Assembly (NCBI RefSeq): GCF_001705435.1
Contig: NZ_MDEN01000052.1
Span: 1 to 64,000 of the forward strand
Direction: 5' to 3'
DNA from: Pseudomonas graminis
GTDB taxonomy: Bacteria; Pseudomonadota; Gammaproteobacteria; Pseudomonadales; Pseudomonadaceae
Length of the DNA stretch: 64,000 bases
In this document: in pieces, positions 27,880 to 37,404 of the stretch
How the letters are laid out: each line of letters opens with the position of its first letter
Position numbering within the stretch: position 1 is the first letter of the stretch
Program-made: the position numbers and the translations under genes
Notes under the pieces: generated by a model
Told to the model about the DNA's origin: nothing
The model's database searches: none
Seen by the model: the letters and a program-made list of their open reading frames with translations, nothing else

Positions 27880-29937
27880 TCAGGCCATATTCAGCACTTT
27901 CAGAATAAATCCGTATTCGAGTGCTACGTCACGCAATCCCTGATAGCGCCCGCTCATGCCACCGTGGCCTGCACCCAGTTCGGTCTTGAGCAACAGCAGG
28001 TTATCGTCGGTTTTTAGATCACGCAGTTTTGCCACCCACTTGGCCGCCTCCCAATACTGCACGCGACTGTCGTTATAGCCCGCGATCACCAGCATGGCCG
28101 GATAATCCTGTGCCGTGACATTTTCATAAGGCGCATAGGCCTTGATCCGCGCGTGAACATCCGGCTCTTGCGGATTACCCCATTCGTCATATTCAGTGAC
28201 GGTCAGCGGCAGATCGGGATCGAGCATGGTGTTCAGCACATCGACGAACGGCACCTCAGCAATGGCCGCCTTGAACAGCTCCGGACGCTGATTGACCACC
28301 GCGCCAATCAACAGGCCGCCGGCGCTGCCGCCACTAATGACCAGTTGCTCGGCAGTGGTGATGTTCTCCGCGATCAAGTGTTCGGCGCAGGTGATGAAGT
28401 CGCTGAAGGTATTCTGCTTGTGCTCCTGCTTGCCGTTGCGGTACCAGGCTTCGCCCAGCTCACCGCCGCCGCGCACATGGGCGATGGCGAAAGCGATGCC
28501 GCGATCGAGCAGGCTCAGTCGCGCATGGGAAAACCACGGGTCCAGGCTCTCGCCGTACGCGCCATAGCCGTAGAGATACAGCGGAACGGTCTGACCCGCC
28601 AGCTCGCGCTTGACCACCAGGCTGATCGGCACTTGCGTACCGTCGGCGGCCGTCGCCCACAACCGCTGGCTGACGTAGGCATCGGCGTCGAACACACCCA
28701 GTACGGGCGTTTCCTTGAGTACGACCTGTTCCCCGGTCGCCAGCGACAATTGCCATACCTGCGGCGGACGATTCAGCGACTGATAGCGCAGGCGAATCGT
28801 GTCGCTGTCGAACTCAAGGGTGTCCTGCACGTACAGGTTGTACGCTGCATCCGGCAGTTGCACGCGATACGCCGGCAGGCCTTGGGGATGTACTTCGACA
28901 ATCGGCAGGCCGCCTTCGCGCAGGCTCAAGGTCAGGCCTTTGGCGTTGAGGCTGAAGCCATCGAGCATGACCGTCTCGCTGTGGGCAATCAGGTTCTGCC
29001 AGTCGCCCCGTTGCGGGATGCCATCGGTCTTTTCAGTCGCGTGGTACAGCGCAAAGTTGATGCCGTCCTGATTGCTGCGGATCACCCAGCTCCATTCGCC
29101 CTCGATCAATCCGTGGTCCACCGAATACTCGTGGCCTTCGCTGCGCGGTGCCATGCACACGAACGCCTGCTCGGGCGTGCCCGCGTCCAGCACCCAGGCC
29201 TCGCTGGTGGTTTTACTGTCCAGCCCCACGATCAACTGCCGCTCCGAGCTGCTGCGATAGCAATGCAGGAAGAAGCGCCCGTCGGGCTCGCTGAACACCA
29301 GCTCGGCGGATTGTTCGCCCAGTTTGTGGCGATACAGCTTGTGTGGGCGATGGGTGTCGTCCAGTTCGCCGAAGAACAGCGTCTGGCTGTCGTTGGCCCA
29401 GGTCATGCTGCCGTCGCAGTCTTCGAACGGCAGGCTGCTGACCGCGCCGCTGCTCAGCTCTTTGACGTACAGCTGATAAACCTCCTCGCCGCTGGTGTCG
29501 AGGCTGTAGGCCAGGCGCCGATGGTCGGGGCTGATGCTGAACGCGCCGAGGGAGAAGAAGCCACCGCCCGCCAGTTCGTTCGGGTCGAGCAGCAGCTCCT
29601 CAGCGCTTTCGTCGAGGGTCTGGGAGTCATCGGCCGGACGCGGGCAGCGGTAGTGACGGGCGTATTCGTCGCCTTCGGTGGTCCGGGTGTAATAAAGATA
29701 CGGGCCCCAGGGGGAGGGCAGGGACAGATCGGTTTCGAGGATGCGGCCCTTGATCTCCTGGAACAGGGTTTCGCGCAACGGCTGCAGTTCGGCGAGCTGC
29801 TTTTCCTGCCAGGCGTTCTCGGCCTTGAGGTAATCGAGCACTTCATCGGTGTCGCGGTTTTGCAGCCAGTCGTACGGGTCAACGCCGTCAGCCTTGCGGG
29901 CGACGGGGGCGGTGGAGGTGTGTGGGGCGGAAGGCAT
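27880..29937 (-). CDS. ptrB: Oligopeptidase B (S9A prolyl oligopeptidase family)
   Basis: A 685-residue serine peptidase with an N-terminal beta-propeller (about residues 70-400) and a C-terminal alpha/beta-hydrolase domain. The catalytic Ser lies in SGGSAGGLL (about 536), Asp in AGYNDSRVQYWE (about 622) and His in GAGHGGMSG (about 657). The acidic pair near the substrate pocket fits cleavage after Lys or Arg. The start at 29937 follows GAGAGAG. It acts in the cytoplasm or periplasm on short peptides. Confidence 0.92.
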   Translation of the reverse strand: MPSAPHTSTAPVARKADGVDPYDWLQNRDTDEVLDYLKAENAWQEKQLAELQPLRETLFQEIKGRILETDLSLPSPWGPYLYYTRTTEGDEYARHYRCPRPADDSQTLDESAEELLLDPNELAGGGFFSLGAFSISPDHRRLAYSLDTSGEEVYQLYVKELSSGAVSSLPFEDCDGSMTWANDSQTLFFGELDDTHRPHKLYRHKLGEQSAELVFSEPDGRFFLHCYRSSSERQLIVGLDSKTTSEAWVLDAGTPEQAFVCMAPRSEGHEYSVDHGLIEGEWSWVIRSNQDGINFALYHATEKTDGIPQRGDWQNLIAHSETVMLDGFSLNAKGLTLSLREGGLPIVEVHPQGLPAYRVQLPDAAYNLYVQDTLEFDSDTIRLRYQSLNRPPQVWQLSLATGEQVVLKETPVLGVFDADAYVSQRLWATAADGTQVPISLVVKRELAGQTVPLYLYGYGAYGESLDPWFSHARLSLLDRGIAFAIAHVRGGGELGEAWYRNGKQEHKQNTFSDFITCAEHLIAENITTAEQLVISGGSAGGLLIGAVVNQRPELFKAAIAEVPFVDVLNTMLDPDLPLTVTEYDEWGNPQEPDVHARIKAYAPYENVTAQDYPAMLVIAGYNDSRVQYWEAAKWVAKLRDLKTDDNLLLLKTELGAGHGGMSGRYQGLRDVALEYGFILKVLNMA

Positions 29938-30088
29938 GCTGGGCTCTCTCACGTGGGCTCATTTAAAAGGGATCGGTCGCGCTGCCCGGTGCTGGACACG
30001 CGGCGGACCGATAACTGAAGCCGGGGAAGCCGGGCTGGTGAAAAGTCGTTATCATAAGCGCCTCTTTACCTGCCTTACCACGGACGTC

Positions 30089-30592
30089 ATGACCGACAAC
30101 GACTATCTGATTGCCTGGGGCCTTTACGCGTTCGCCGCGTTGGGCTGTCTGTTGGTGTGGTTCAAGCTGACCGGCTGGATGTGGCGCTACCTGCGCGAAC
30201 CCCTGCGCGTGATCGGCGCCGTGCTGTTGTTCTGCCCGACCATCGTCGATCCGGCCAAGGATCAATACGCCCCGGCGCTGGCGATCAGCGTGCTGGATCT
30301 GGCGCTGAAAGTCGGCAACAACGTCTGGCGCGCCGTGCTCGACCTCGCCACTTACGGCGCCGTCGCGCTGGGCCTCTACTTGGTTTACGCCTTGATCAGC
30401 TTGCCGTTCCTGCGCAAGAAAAAAGCCCGTCTGGCCCACGCCGAAGCTGCCGCTGCACAGGCTGCCGCCGAGCAGAAGGAACACGACGAGCCTTACGCGG
30501 ACCAGCCTGCAGGACGCTTCGCCAGCCCGTCGCCGGCGGCATCGCCAGCACCTGCGCCGAGCGGCCGCTATCGCGTCGAACCCAAACTGTGA
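30089..30592 (+). CDS. Conserved Pseudomonas membrane protein of unknown function
   Basis: A 167-residue protein with two hydrophobic segments at the N-terminus (about residues 7-27 and 40-54) and a third at about 90-112. An Ala/Glu-rich helix and a proline-rich tail follow. The first codons (MTDNDYLIAWGLYAF) overlap no neighbour. It precedes the YafJ-type amidotransferase by 51 bp, an arrangement I recall from other Pseudomonas. No domain is recognised. Confidence 0.7.
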   Translation: MTDNDYLIAWGLYAFAALGCLLVWFKLTGWMWRYLREPLRVIGAVLLFCPTIVDPAKDQYAPALAISVLDLALKVGNNVWRAVLDLATYGAVALGLYLVYALISLPFLRKKKARLAHAEAAAAQAAAEQKEHDEPYADQPAGRFASPSPAASPAPAPSGRYRVEPKL

Positions 30593-30643
30593 TGATCACC
30601 GGCATCCTCCCAGACGCGTGCTTCAACGCACCGAGACCCGAGC

Positions 30644-31417
30644 ATGTGTGAACTTCTGGGCATGAGTGCCAACATACCGACGGACATCGTGTTCAGCTTC
30701 ACCGGGCTGATGCAGCGCGGCGGCCGTACCGGTCCGCACCGCGACGGCTGGGGCATCGGTTTCTACGAAGGCCGTGGCCTGCGCCTGTTTCAGGACCCTG
30801 CCGCGAGCAGCGAGTCGGAAGTTGCGCAACTGGTCCAGCGTTACCCCATCAAGAGCGAAGTGGTCATCGGCCACATTCGTCAGGCCAACGTCGGCAAGGT
30901 CTGTCTGTCCAACACCCATCCTTTTGTGCGCGAACTGTGGGGGCGCAACTGGTGTTTCGCCCATAACGGTCAGCTCGCGGATTTTCACCCCGGTGCCACG
31001 TTTTATCGGCCAGTGGGCGATACCGACAGTGAAGCGGCGTTCTGCGACCTGCTCAACCGGGTGCGTGAAGCGTTTCCCGAGCCCGTGGAGATCGAGCAGT
31101 TGCTGCCGACTCTGGTCGAGGCCTGCAACGAATACCGCAGCAAAGGCGTATTCAACGCACTGCTCAGTGATGGCGACTGGCTGTTTTGCTACTGTTCGAC
31201 CAAGCTGGTGCACATCACCCGCCGCGCCCCGTTTGGCCCGGCGCGCCTGAAAGACGTCGACGTCATCGTCGATTTCCAGGCGGAAACCACGCCCAACGAT
31301 GTGGTGACGGTGATTGCCACCGAGCCGCTTACCGAAAACGAGACCTGGAACCGCTACGAGCCGGGTCACTGGAGTCTTTGGCGCCGCGGCGAATGCGTTG
31401 CCGAAGGCTCGGCCTGA
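30644..31417 (+). CDS. Class II glutamine amidotransferase (YafJ-like)
   Basis: A 257-residue Ntn-hydrolase with the N-terminal nucleophile Cys2 (MCELLGMSA), RGGRTGPHRDGWGIGFY, GHIRQANVG and the WCFAHNGQL glutaminase signature. There is no attached synthase domain, so the ammonia acceptor or hydrolysed gamma-glutamyl compound is unknown; the relatives EgtC and DUG3 hydrolyse gamma-glutamyl peptides. It lies between two membrane-protein genes in one operon. Confidence 0.9.
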   Translation: MCELLGMSANIPTDIVFSFTGLMQRGGRTGPHRDGWGIGFYEGRGLRLFQDPAASSESEVAQLVQRYPIKSEVVIGHIRQANVGKVCLSNTHPFVRELWGRNWCFAHNGQLADFHPGATFYRPVGDTDSEAAFCDLLNRVREAFPEPVEIEQLLPTLVEACNEYRSKGVFNALLSDGDWLFCYCSTKLVHITRRAPFGPARLKDVDVIVDFQAETTPNDVVTVIATEPLTENETWNRYEPGHWSLWRRGECVAEGSA

Positions 31418-31430
31418 GAGAGAGGGATCT

Positions 31431-31955
31431 ATGCTGCGAAGCTACCTGCGACTGGTGTTGTTCACGGCAGGCCTGTTGATAGGCGTGCAGATTCCAGGCT
31501 TCATCAGCGATTACAGCAAGCGCGTCGAAGCGCACATGCTGGAAGCGCAACAAAGCCTGCGCGGTTATACCGAAACCGCCCAGCGGTTCTTCAATGGCGA
31601 CGTGCAGGCCCTGATCCAGCATTACCGCAGCAGCGATGATCCGGTGTTCCGCACCGACGCTGACAACATCAGCAACCTGCTCACCCGCAATCAGACCCTC
31701 GACCGTGAATGGCTGGCGCTGCAAGGCCCGTGGTACTCCCGCGCCTGGCATGTGCTGACCGCCGCCGACACCGGCATCCGCGACGAAACCTGGAATGGCT
31801 ATACCTGGCAGGTGCTGTTGTCGCCGGAAGTCATCGGCTGGGGCCTGCTGTGCGCGCTGCTGTTTTCGCTGGTCATCGAAAGCATTGTGGTGTTCATTGA
31901 CTGGGTGTTTGTGGGTCGGCATCACGTGCGACCGGTGGGGCGCGACTGGCGTTGA
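31431..31955 (+). CDS. DUF2937 family membrane protein
   Basis: A 174-residue protein with an N-terminal membrane segment (about residues 5-24), a soluble periplasmic stretch and a C-terminal membrane helix (about 135-160). The pattern matches DUF2937. It begins 13 bp after the amidotransferase stop with GAGAGAGGG as ribosome site. Function is unknown. Confidence 0.75.
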   Translation: MLRSYLRLVLFTAGLLIGVQIPGFISDYSKRVEAHMLEAQQSLRGYTETAQRFFNGDVQALIQHYRSSDDPVFRTDADNISNLLTRNQTLDREWLALQGPWYSRAWHVLTAADTGIRDETWNGYTWQVLLSPEVIGWGLLCALLFSLVIESIVVFIDWVFVGRHHVRPVGRDWR

Positions 31956-32000
31956 TGCTCATTGCCGGCACCCGCTTGATTGGGCAGTGATGCTACTGAC

Positions 32001-32169
32001 GCCTTCCCGGCTGAAGCCGGTCCTACAGTTGTGGGTACTTCGTAGGACTGGCTTCAGCCGGGAAGGCGATTTAGCAGACACCCCGCGGCGCGCCTGGGAC
32101 CGGCTTCAGCTGTGAAGGCATTTTTTCTAGACACCCCGCGCACCCGTAGGACCGGCTTCAGCCGGGAAG
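32001..32169. repeat. Cluster of four REP elements, CTTCCCGGCTGAAGCCGGTCC family
   Basis: One forward and three inverse copies lie in the gap at 31956-32369. The last two sit in a short direct duplication that repeats AGACACCCCGCG. One copy is degenerate (GGCTTCAGCTGTGAAGG). No gene is seen in this 414-bp gap. Confidence 0.85.
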
Positions 32170-32369
32170 GGGCCATACCATTCAGCGAAGATCCTCCGCA
32201 CCGTTCACTTTTTCTTATCCTCCCCCCGCGCTTTAATTAGTTGGACGCTTCGGCCATCCGCGCCGAAGAATGCCCCCAACGCACAGCCCCGTGTCCCGCG
32301 CTGCCAACCTGACAACCCCGCGCGTACACTCGAGCTTCTCCCCGTTTCGTTCGCACAGGAGTCACGCAT

Positions 32370-33134
32370 TTGAGCCGCCTGTTATTGAATTGTGATATCG
32401 GCGAAAGCTACGGCGCCTGGACCATGGGTCTGGACGCCGAGGTCATGCCCTACATCGATTGCGCCAACATCGCCTGCGGCTTCCACGCCGGCGACCCGAG
32501 CGTCATGCGCAAGACCGTCGCGCTGGCGCTGGCCAGCAACGTCACCATCGGCGCGCACCCGGCTTATCAGGATCTGGTGGGTTTCGGTCGTCGCTCGATG
32601 GCCTGTTCGCCGCAGGAGATTCAAGACCTGCTGCATTACCAGATCGGCGCGCTCGACGGCGTTTGCCGGGCTCAAGGCAGCCACGTCAGCTACGTCAAAC
32701 CCCACGGCGCGATGTACAACGACATGATGGCCAACCCGACGCAACTGCGCGCCGTTATCGAGGCCATCGCCCGCTACAACGCCGAACTGCCGCTGATGCT
32801 GCTGGCCATGCGCGACAATTCCGCGGCGCAAGCCATCGCCGATGAATTCGGCATCACGCTGTGGTTCGAGGCCTTTGCCGATAGGGCCTACGACAATGTG
32901 GGGCGTCTGGTCTCGCGCAACCTTCCCGGCGCGGTGCATCACGATGCCGAGGTCATCATCGCTCAGGCCATGACCTTGTCCCGAGGCGAAGCCTTGATCG
33001 CCAGCGATGGCAGCGAGCTGCGGCTGCAACCACACACTTTGTGCGTGCACGGTGACAACGCCAGTTCCATCGACGCGGTCCAGCGCATTCGTCAGGCGTT
33101 GAACGGCACTGACGCCGGACCGTCGGCCCCGTGA
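32370..33134 (+). CDS. pxpA: 5-oxoprolinase subunit PxpA (LamB/YcsF family)
   Basis: A 254-residue protein with the family hallmarks [25 protein letters not shown] and [13 protein letters not shown] start with CACAGGAG 8 nt upstream is used. PxpA with PxpB and PxpC forms the ATP-dependent 5-oxoprolinase that recycles the damage product 5-oxoproline to glutamate. The three genes overlap or touch, so they form one operon. Confidence 0.95.
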   Translation: MSRLLLNCDIGESYGAWTMGLDAEVMPYIDCANIACGFHAGDPSVMRKTVALALASNVTIGAHPAYQDLVGFGRRSMACSPQEIQDLLHYQIGALDGVCRAQGSHVSYVKPHGAMYNDMMANPTQLRAVIEAIARYNAELPLMLLAMRDNSAAQAIADEFGITLWFEAFADRAYDNVGRLVSRNLPGAVHHDAEVIIAQAMTLSRGEALIASDGSELRLQPHTLCVHGDNASSIDAVQRIRQALNGTDAGPSAP

Positions 33135-33835
33135 ACCTGCGCATCGAAGTCGTCGCCATCGACTGCCTGATGGTCCGCCTGTTCGACGCCATCGACGAGG
33201 CCAACATGCCGTGGATGCTCGCCGCGACGATGCGTCTGCGCGAGGGTTTCGCTGCGCAATTGATTGATCTGGTGCCGTCCTACACCACGCTGATGGTGCA
33301 TTACGATCTGTTGGCGTTGAGTCCGACACAGGCTCGGGCGATCATTACCGATGCGCTGAAAGACCTCACACCCGACGCCGCCCAAAGCGGTCGACAGCAT
33401 GTGTTGCCGGTCTGGTACGACCTCAGCGTCGGGCCCGAGTTGAGCCTGTTGTCCAGGCGCAGCGGGCTGTCGGTGGAAGATGTGATTCGCCGCCACAGCC
33501 AGCGCGAGTATCAGGTCTTCGCCCTGGGCTTCGCTCCGGGGTTTGCGTTCATGGGGCTGGTGGAAGAAGGCCTCGCCGCACCGCGCATCAAGACACCCCG
33601 CAAGCGCGTTGCCGCGGGAAGTGTCGGCATCGCCGAACGGCAAACCGCGGCCTACCCGCTGGAGTCGCCCGGCGGCTGGAACATCCTCGGGCGCACACCT
33701 GCCAAACTGTTTGATCGCGAAATCGACGGCTGCAGCCTGATGCAGCCCGGCGACACCGTACGTTTTGCCGCCATTGATCACGCCGAGTTCATGCGTCTGG
33801 GCGGCGACGACACGCCGCTGGAGGGCCTGGCATGA
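33131..33835 (+). CDS. pxpB: 5-oxoprolinase subunit PxpB (KipI-like)
   Basis: A 234-residue allophanate hydrolase subunit 1/KipI-fold protein. [13 protein letters not shown] and [20 protein letters not shown] are the family signatures. It starts with GTG overlapping the pxpA stop by 4 nt (GTGA). It probably binds ATP and 5-oxoproline together with PxpC. Confidence 0.95.
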   Translation: MNLRIEVVAIDCLMVRLFDAIDEANMPWMLAATMRLREGFAAQLIDLVPSYTTLMVHYDLLALSPTQARAIITDALKDLTPDAAQSGRQHVLPVWYDLSVGPELSLLSRRSGLSVEDVIRRHSQREYQVFALGFAPGFAFMGLVEEGLAAPRIKTPRKRVAAGSVGIAERQTAAYPLESPGGWNILGRTPAKLFDREIDGCSLMQPGDTVRFAAIDHAEFMRLGGDDTPLEGLA

Positions 33836-34758
33836 GCGCGTTGACGGTGAAAAGCAGCACGCCGCTGTGCCTGTTGCAGGACGCGGGCCGGTTTGGCGTG
33901 CGACACCTCGGCGTCACCCAGGGTGGGGCGCTGGACTGGGTGTCGATGTCGTGGGCCAACAAACTTCTGAACAACGCGCTGGATGCTGCCGTTATCGAAG
34001 TGACGCTGGGCGGTCTGACGCTGCTGGCCGAGTCCGACTGCTGCCTGGCGCTGGCCGGTGCAGATCTGGGTGCCATGCTCAACGATCGCCCGATTGCGCC
34101 GTGGCGCAGTTTCTTCATTCGCAAAGGCCAGCAACTGCGTTTTATCCGGCCCATCACCGGTGCCCGCGCGTATCTCGCCGCGCCCGGCGGATTTGCGGCG
34201 GTCGATGTGCTCGGCAGCTGCGCTACCGTCACGCGCGAAGGGTTGGGTGGGCTCGAAGGAAATGGCAAAGCGCTGGCTCAAGGCGATCAACTGACTTATG
34301 CGGGGGCGTCATTTGAGCTTCACGCGCTGCCTGATCACCTCATCCCCGACCTTTCCGATCAGCGTCCGTTGGACTTGGTGCTGGGCGCGCAAATCGGCCA
34401 GTTCAGCGGGCTGAGTCTGTTCGATGCGTTTAACAGCGACTGGACCCTCGACAGCCGCGCCGACCGCATGGGCATGCGCCTGCTGGGGCCGGAGCTGGTT
34501 TACCAAGGCAAACCGATGATCTCCGAAGGCATTCCGCTGGGCGCCATCCAGGTCCCGCCGGATGGTCAGCCGATCGTCCTGCTCAACGACCGCCAGACCA
34601 TCGGTGGCTACCCGAGGCTCGGCGCATTGACGCCGCTGTCACTGGCGCGGCTGGCGCAGAAACTTCCGGGGAGTGTGGTGCGGATGAGGGCAGTGGTGCA
34701 GGACGTGGCGCATCGGGAGCAGGTGGGATTCCAGAATCTCGTCCGCCGTCCGCTGTAG
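33832..34758 (+). CDS. pxpC: 5-oxoprolinase subunit PxpC (KipA-like)
   Basis: A 308-residue allophanate hydrolase subunit 2/KipA-fold protein with LLQDAGRFGVRHLGVTQGGALD, the RAYLAAPGGF segment and the RLGALTPLSLARL region. The ATG overlaps the pxpB stop (ATGA). Its TAG stop is inside the first REP arm (TGTAGGAGCGTGGC), so the last codon and stop are supplied by the repeat. Confidence 0.95.
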   Translation: MSALTVKSSTPLCLLQDAGRFGVRHLGVTQGGALDWVSMSWANKLLNNALDAAVIEVTLGGLTLLAESDCCLALAGADLGAMLNDRPIAPWRSFFIRKGQQLRFIRPITGARAYLAAPGGFAAVDVLGSCATVTREGLGGLEGNGKALAQGDQLTYAGASFELHALPDHLIPDLSDQRPLDLVLGAQIGQFSGLSLFDAFNSDWTLDSRADRMGMRLLGPELVYQGKPMISEGIPLGAIQVPPDGQPIVLLNDRQTIGGYPRLGALTPLSLARLAQKLPGSVVRMRAVVQDVAHREQVGFQNLVRRPL

Positions 34759-34885
34759 GAGCGTGGCTTGTCCCGCGATCTGCCGGGAACCGGCAGCAAT
34801 TGGAAGATGCGTTCCGCCTGATGTACGCCACAATCCGGTTTTACGACGACTGCGTCGCCGATCGCGGGACAAGCCACGCTCCTAC
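34754..34885. repeat. REP pair (REPIN), TGTAGGAGCGTGGCTTGTCCCGCGATC variant
   Basis: The forward arm at 34754-34780 overlaps the pxpC stop codon. The inverse arm is at 34860-34885. A smaller GCCGGGAACCGGC hairpin lies between them. Confidence 0.85.
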
Positions 34886-34895
34886 GGGCTCGGCA

Positions 34896-36074
34896 TCACT
34901 TCGCCAGATACCGCATCCCTTCTTCCAACCCCCGCAACGTCAGCGGGTACATCTGGTCTTCGATCAAGTCCCGCACGATGTTGGTGGAGGTGGTGTAGGC
35001 CCAGGCATCTTTGGGGTACGGATTGATCCAGATGATCTTCTTGAACTTGCCCATGAACCGCTGCATCCAGACGTAACCCGCTTCCTCGTTCCAGTGCTCG
35101 ACGCTGCCGCCCGGCTGGGTGATTTCGTAGGGCGCCATGGCGGCGTCGCCGATGAAGATCACTTTGTATTCGGCGCCGTATTTATGCAGCAGGTCCTGGG
35201 TGGCCGTGCGCTCAGAGGTGCGGCGCTGGTTGTTCTTCCACACTGACTCGTAAACGAAGTTATGGAAGTAGAAATACTCCATGTGCTTGAACTCGGTCTT
35301 GCAGGCCGAGAACAGTTCCTCGCAGATCTTCACGTGGGCGTCCATGGAGCCGCCGATGTCGAACAGCAGCAACAGCTTGATGGTGTTGCGACGTTCCGGG
35401 CGCATCTGGATGTTCAGCAGGCCGGCGTCGCGGGCGGTGTGATCGATGGTGCCGTCGATGTCCAGCTCGTCCGCCGCACCCTGGCGCGCGAATTTGCGCA
35501 GGCGCCGCAGCGCCACTTTGATGTTGCGCGTGCCCAGTTCAACCCCGTCGTCGAGATTCTTGTACTCGCGTTGATCCCAAACCTTCGCGGCCTTGCCCTG
35601 ACGCTGGCCGGCGTCGCCCACCCGAATCCCCTCGGGATTGTAACCGCCTGAGCCGAACGGGCTGGTGCCGCCGGTGCCGATCCATTTATTGCCGCCGGCG
35701 TGGCGCTCCTTTTGCTCTTCCAGACGCTTCTTGAATTCTTCGATCAGCTTGTCCAAGCCACCCAGCGACTGGATCTGCGCGCGCTCTTCAGCGGTCAGCG
35801 AACGCTCGAACTCCTTGCGCAGCCAGTCCTCGGGGATCAGCGCCTGCAAGTGATCGTCGAGCTTTTCCAGGCCATTGAAATACGCGCCAAACGCCCGGTC
35901 GAACTTGTCGAAATGGCGCTCGTCCTTCACCAGAATCGTGCGCGACAGGTAGTAGAACTCGTCCATGTCAGCGAACGTCACGCGCTGCTTCAGCGCGTTG
36001 ATGAGGTCGAGCAGTTCACGCAACGAAACCGGCACTTTGGCCGCACGCATTTCGTTGAACAGGTTGAGCAACAT
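34896..36074 (-). CDS. VWA domain protein, CoxE-like partner of MoxR
   Basis: A 392-residue protein. The N-terminal half is helical and charged, with a Gly-rich linker at about 126-160. A von Willebrand A domain begins near residue 230 (KLLLLFDIGGSMDAH). Its metal site reads D239-I-G-G-S243, with Gly where many MIDAS motifs have the first Ser. It lies 46 bp after the MoxR gene on the same strand. MoxR-VWA pairs act as AAA+ chaperones that insert cofactors or remodel protein complexes; the client here is unknown. Confidence 0.88.
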   Translation of the reverse strand: MLLNLFNEMRAAKVPVSLRELLDLINALKQRVTFADMDEFYYLSRTILVKDERHFDKFDRAFGAYFNGLEKLDDHLQALIPEDWLRKEFERSLTAEERAQIQSLGGLDKLIEEFKKRLEEQKERHAGGNKWIGTGGTSPFGSGGYNPEGIRVGDAGQRQGKAAKVWDQREYKNLDDGVELGTRNIKVALRRLRKFARQGAADELDIDGTIDHTARDAGLLNIQMRPERRNTIKLLLLFDIGGSMDAHVKICEELFSACKTEFKHMEYFYFHNFVYESVWKNNQRRTSERTATQDLLHKYGAEYKVIFIGDAAMAPYEITQPGGSVEHWNEEAGYVWMQRFMGKFKKIIWINPYPKDAWAYTTSTNIVRDLIEDQMYPLTLRGLEEGMRYLAK

Positions 36075-36120
36075 AGTCGGCGTCCCGCCCTTGATCTAAA
36101 TAAGCTTGACCAGAAAAGGC

Positions 36121-36966
36121 TCAGCGATTGCCGCGACGGCTCATGAACGCCAGGCGTTCAAGCAAATGCACGTCCTGCTCGTTCTTGACCAGGGCACCGG
36201 CCAGCGGCGGAATGGCTTTGGTGGGGTCGCGCTCGCGCAGCACGGCTTCGCCGATGTTGTCGGCCATCAGCAGTTTGAGCCAGTCCACCAGTTCGGATGT
36301 CGAAGGTTTTTTCTTCAGGCCCGGGACTTTGCGCACGTCGAAAAACACGTCCAGGGCTTCGCTGACCAGGTCCTTCTTTATGTTCGGGTAATGCACGTCG
36401 ACGATCTTTTGCAGCGTGCTGCGGTCGGGGAACGCGATGTAGTGGAAGAAGCAGCGGCGCAGGAAGGCGTCCGGCAGTTCTTTTTCGTTGTTGGACGTAA
36501 TGATGATGATCGGGCGCTTTTTGGCCTTGATCGTCTCGTCGATCTCGTAAACGTAGAACTCCATTTTGTCGAGTTCTTGCAGCAAGTCGTTGGGGAATTC
36601 GATGTCCGCCTTGTCAATCTCGTCGATCAGCAGAATGACCCGCTCTTCGGATTCAAAGGCTTCCCAGAGCTTGCCCTTCTTCAGGTAGTTGCGCACGTCC
36701 TGGACTTTGTCGACGCCCAGCTGCGAGTCGCGCAGGCGGCTGACCGCGTCGTACTCGTACAGGCCCTGATGGGCCTTGGTGGTCGACTTGATGTGCCAGG
36801 TGATCAGCCGGGCGCCGAAGGATTCGGCCAGTTGCTCGGCGAGCATGGTCTTGCCGGTCCCGGGCTCGCCCTTGACCAGCAGCGGGCGCTCCAGGGTAAT
36901 GGCGGCATTGACCGCAAGCTTCAGATCGTCAGTGGCGACGTAGGCGTGGGTGCCTTCGAATTTCAT
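36121..36966 (-). CDS. MoxR family AAA+ ATPase
   Basis: A 281-residue AAA+ protein with Walker A GEPGTGKT (33-40), Walker B VILLIDEIDKAD (about 110-121), sensor 1 IITSNNEKELPDAFLRRC with the arginine finger, and a lid domain. It is the first gene of the pair with the VWA protein and presumably forms a hexamer powered by ATP. Confidence 0.93.
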   Translation of the reverse strand: MKFEGTHAYVATDDLKLAVNAAITLERPLLVKGEPGTGKTMLAEQLAESFGARLITWHIKSTTKAHQGLYEYDAVSRLRDSQLGVDKVQDVRNYLKKGKLWEAFESEERVILLIDEIDKADIEFPNDLLQELDKMEFYVYEIDETIKAKKRPIIIITSNNEKELPDAFLRRCFFHYIAFPDRSTLQKIVDVHYPNIKKDLVSEALDVFFDVRKVPGLKKKPSTSELVDWLKLLMADNIGEAVLRERDPTKAIPPLAGALVKNEQDVHLLERLAFMSRRGNR

Positions 36967-37140
36967 CGGGAAAATCCTCGAACAAGGCGGACAGACCCGT
37001 GGCCTGAATCGCGCAAGATAGGGCGCAAAGAATGCAGCGACTATACCGCGCGCCCCGCGCGACTGTGAACGCAGACGGTTTATTCAGTATCTGAATGGGG
37101 CGTCACGGTCTGACCGGGCAGAAAATTGTAACCGTCATTG

Positions 37141-37165
37141 AGGTATCGCCAAAATAGCTATACCT
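37141..37165 (+). promoter_or_regulatory. Operator-like palindrome before the DUF4160/DUF2442 pair
   Basis: AGGTAT (37141-37146) and ATACCT (37160-37165) form a perfect inverted repeat with 13 bases between, ending 8 bp before the ATG. The position over the ribosome-site and promoter region would suit autorepression by the HTH protein encoded downstream. Confidence 0.35.
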
Positions 37166-37173
37166 TGCAGGCC

Positions 37174-37404
37174 ATGTCGACCAAACACAGATTCAGGGAC
37201 AAATACAGAATTCAACTGCGGGAAAAGGATCACCTGCCGCCTCACGTGCACCTCACCGGTGGCGGGCTGGATGTGTTGATCTGTCTGCAGTTGGTTGAAC
37301 CCATGCTTGGCCACGCCCCGGCCGCCGTACTCAGGGAGGCGCTCGAATGGGTAAGGGCCCACCAAACAGAATTGCTGGAGGAATGGAAACGATGGCATCC
37401 ATGA
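37174..37404 (+). CDS. DUF4160 family protein
   Basis: A 76-residue protein with FRDKYRIQLREKDHLPPHVHL, the DUF4160 core with the PPHVH motif. The ATG at 37174 is preferred to a TTG twelve codons upstream. It overlaps the next gene by 13 nt. DUF4160 genes very often precede DUF2442 genes; a toxin-antitoxin role has been suggested for such pairs but is not shown here. Confidence 0.75.
   Translation: MSTKHRFRDKYRIQLREKDHLPPHVHLTGGGLDVLICLQLVEPMLGHAPAAVLREALEWVRAHQTELLEEWKRWHP

Noticed and set aside
30089..31955. The amidotransferase cluster as a biosynthetic gene cluster
   Set aside because: The two flanking membrane proteins and the YafJ-type enzyme recur as ordinary core genes in Pseudomonas as far as I recall, and no biosynthetic enzyme is near.
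32001..32169. Regularly spaced repeats that could suggest a CRISPR array
   Set aside because: The repeats alternate in orientation, are palindromic REP sequences of unequal spacing, and no cas gene is present.
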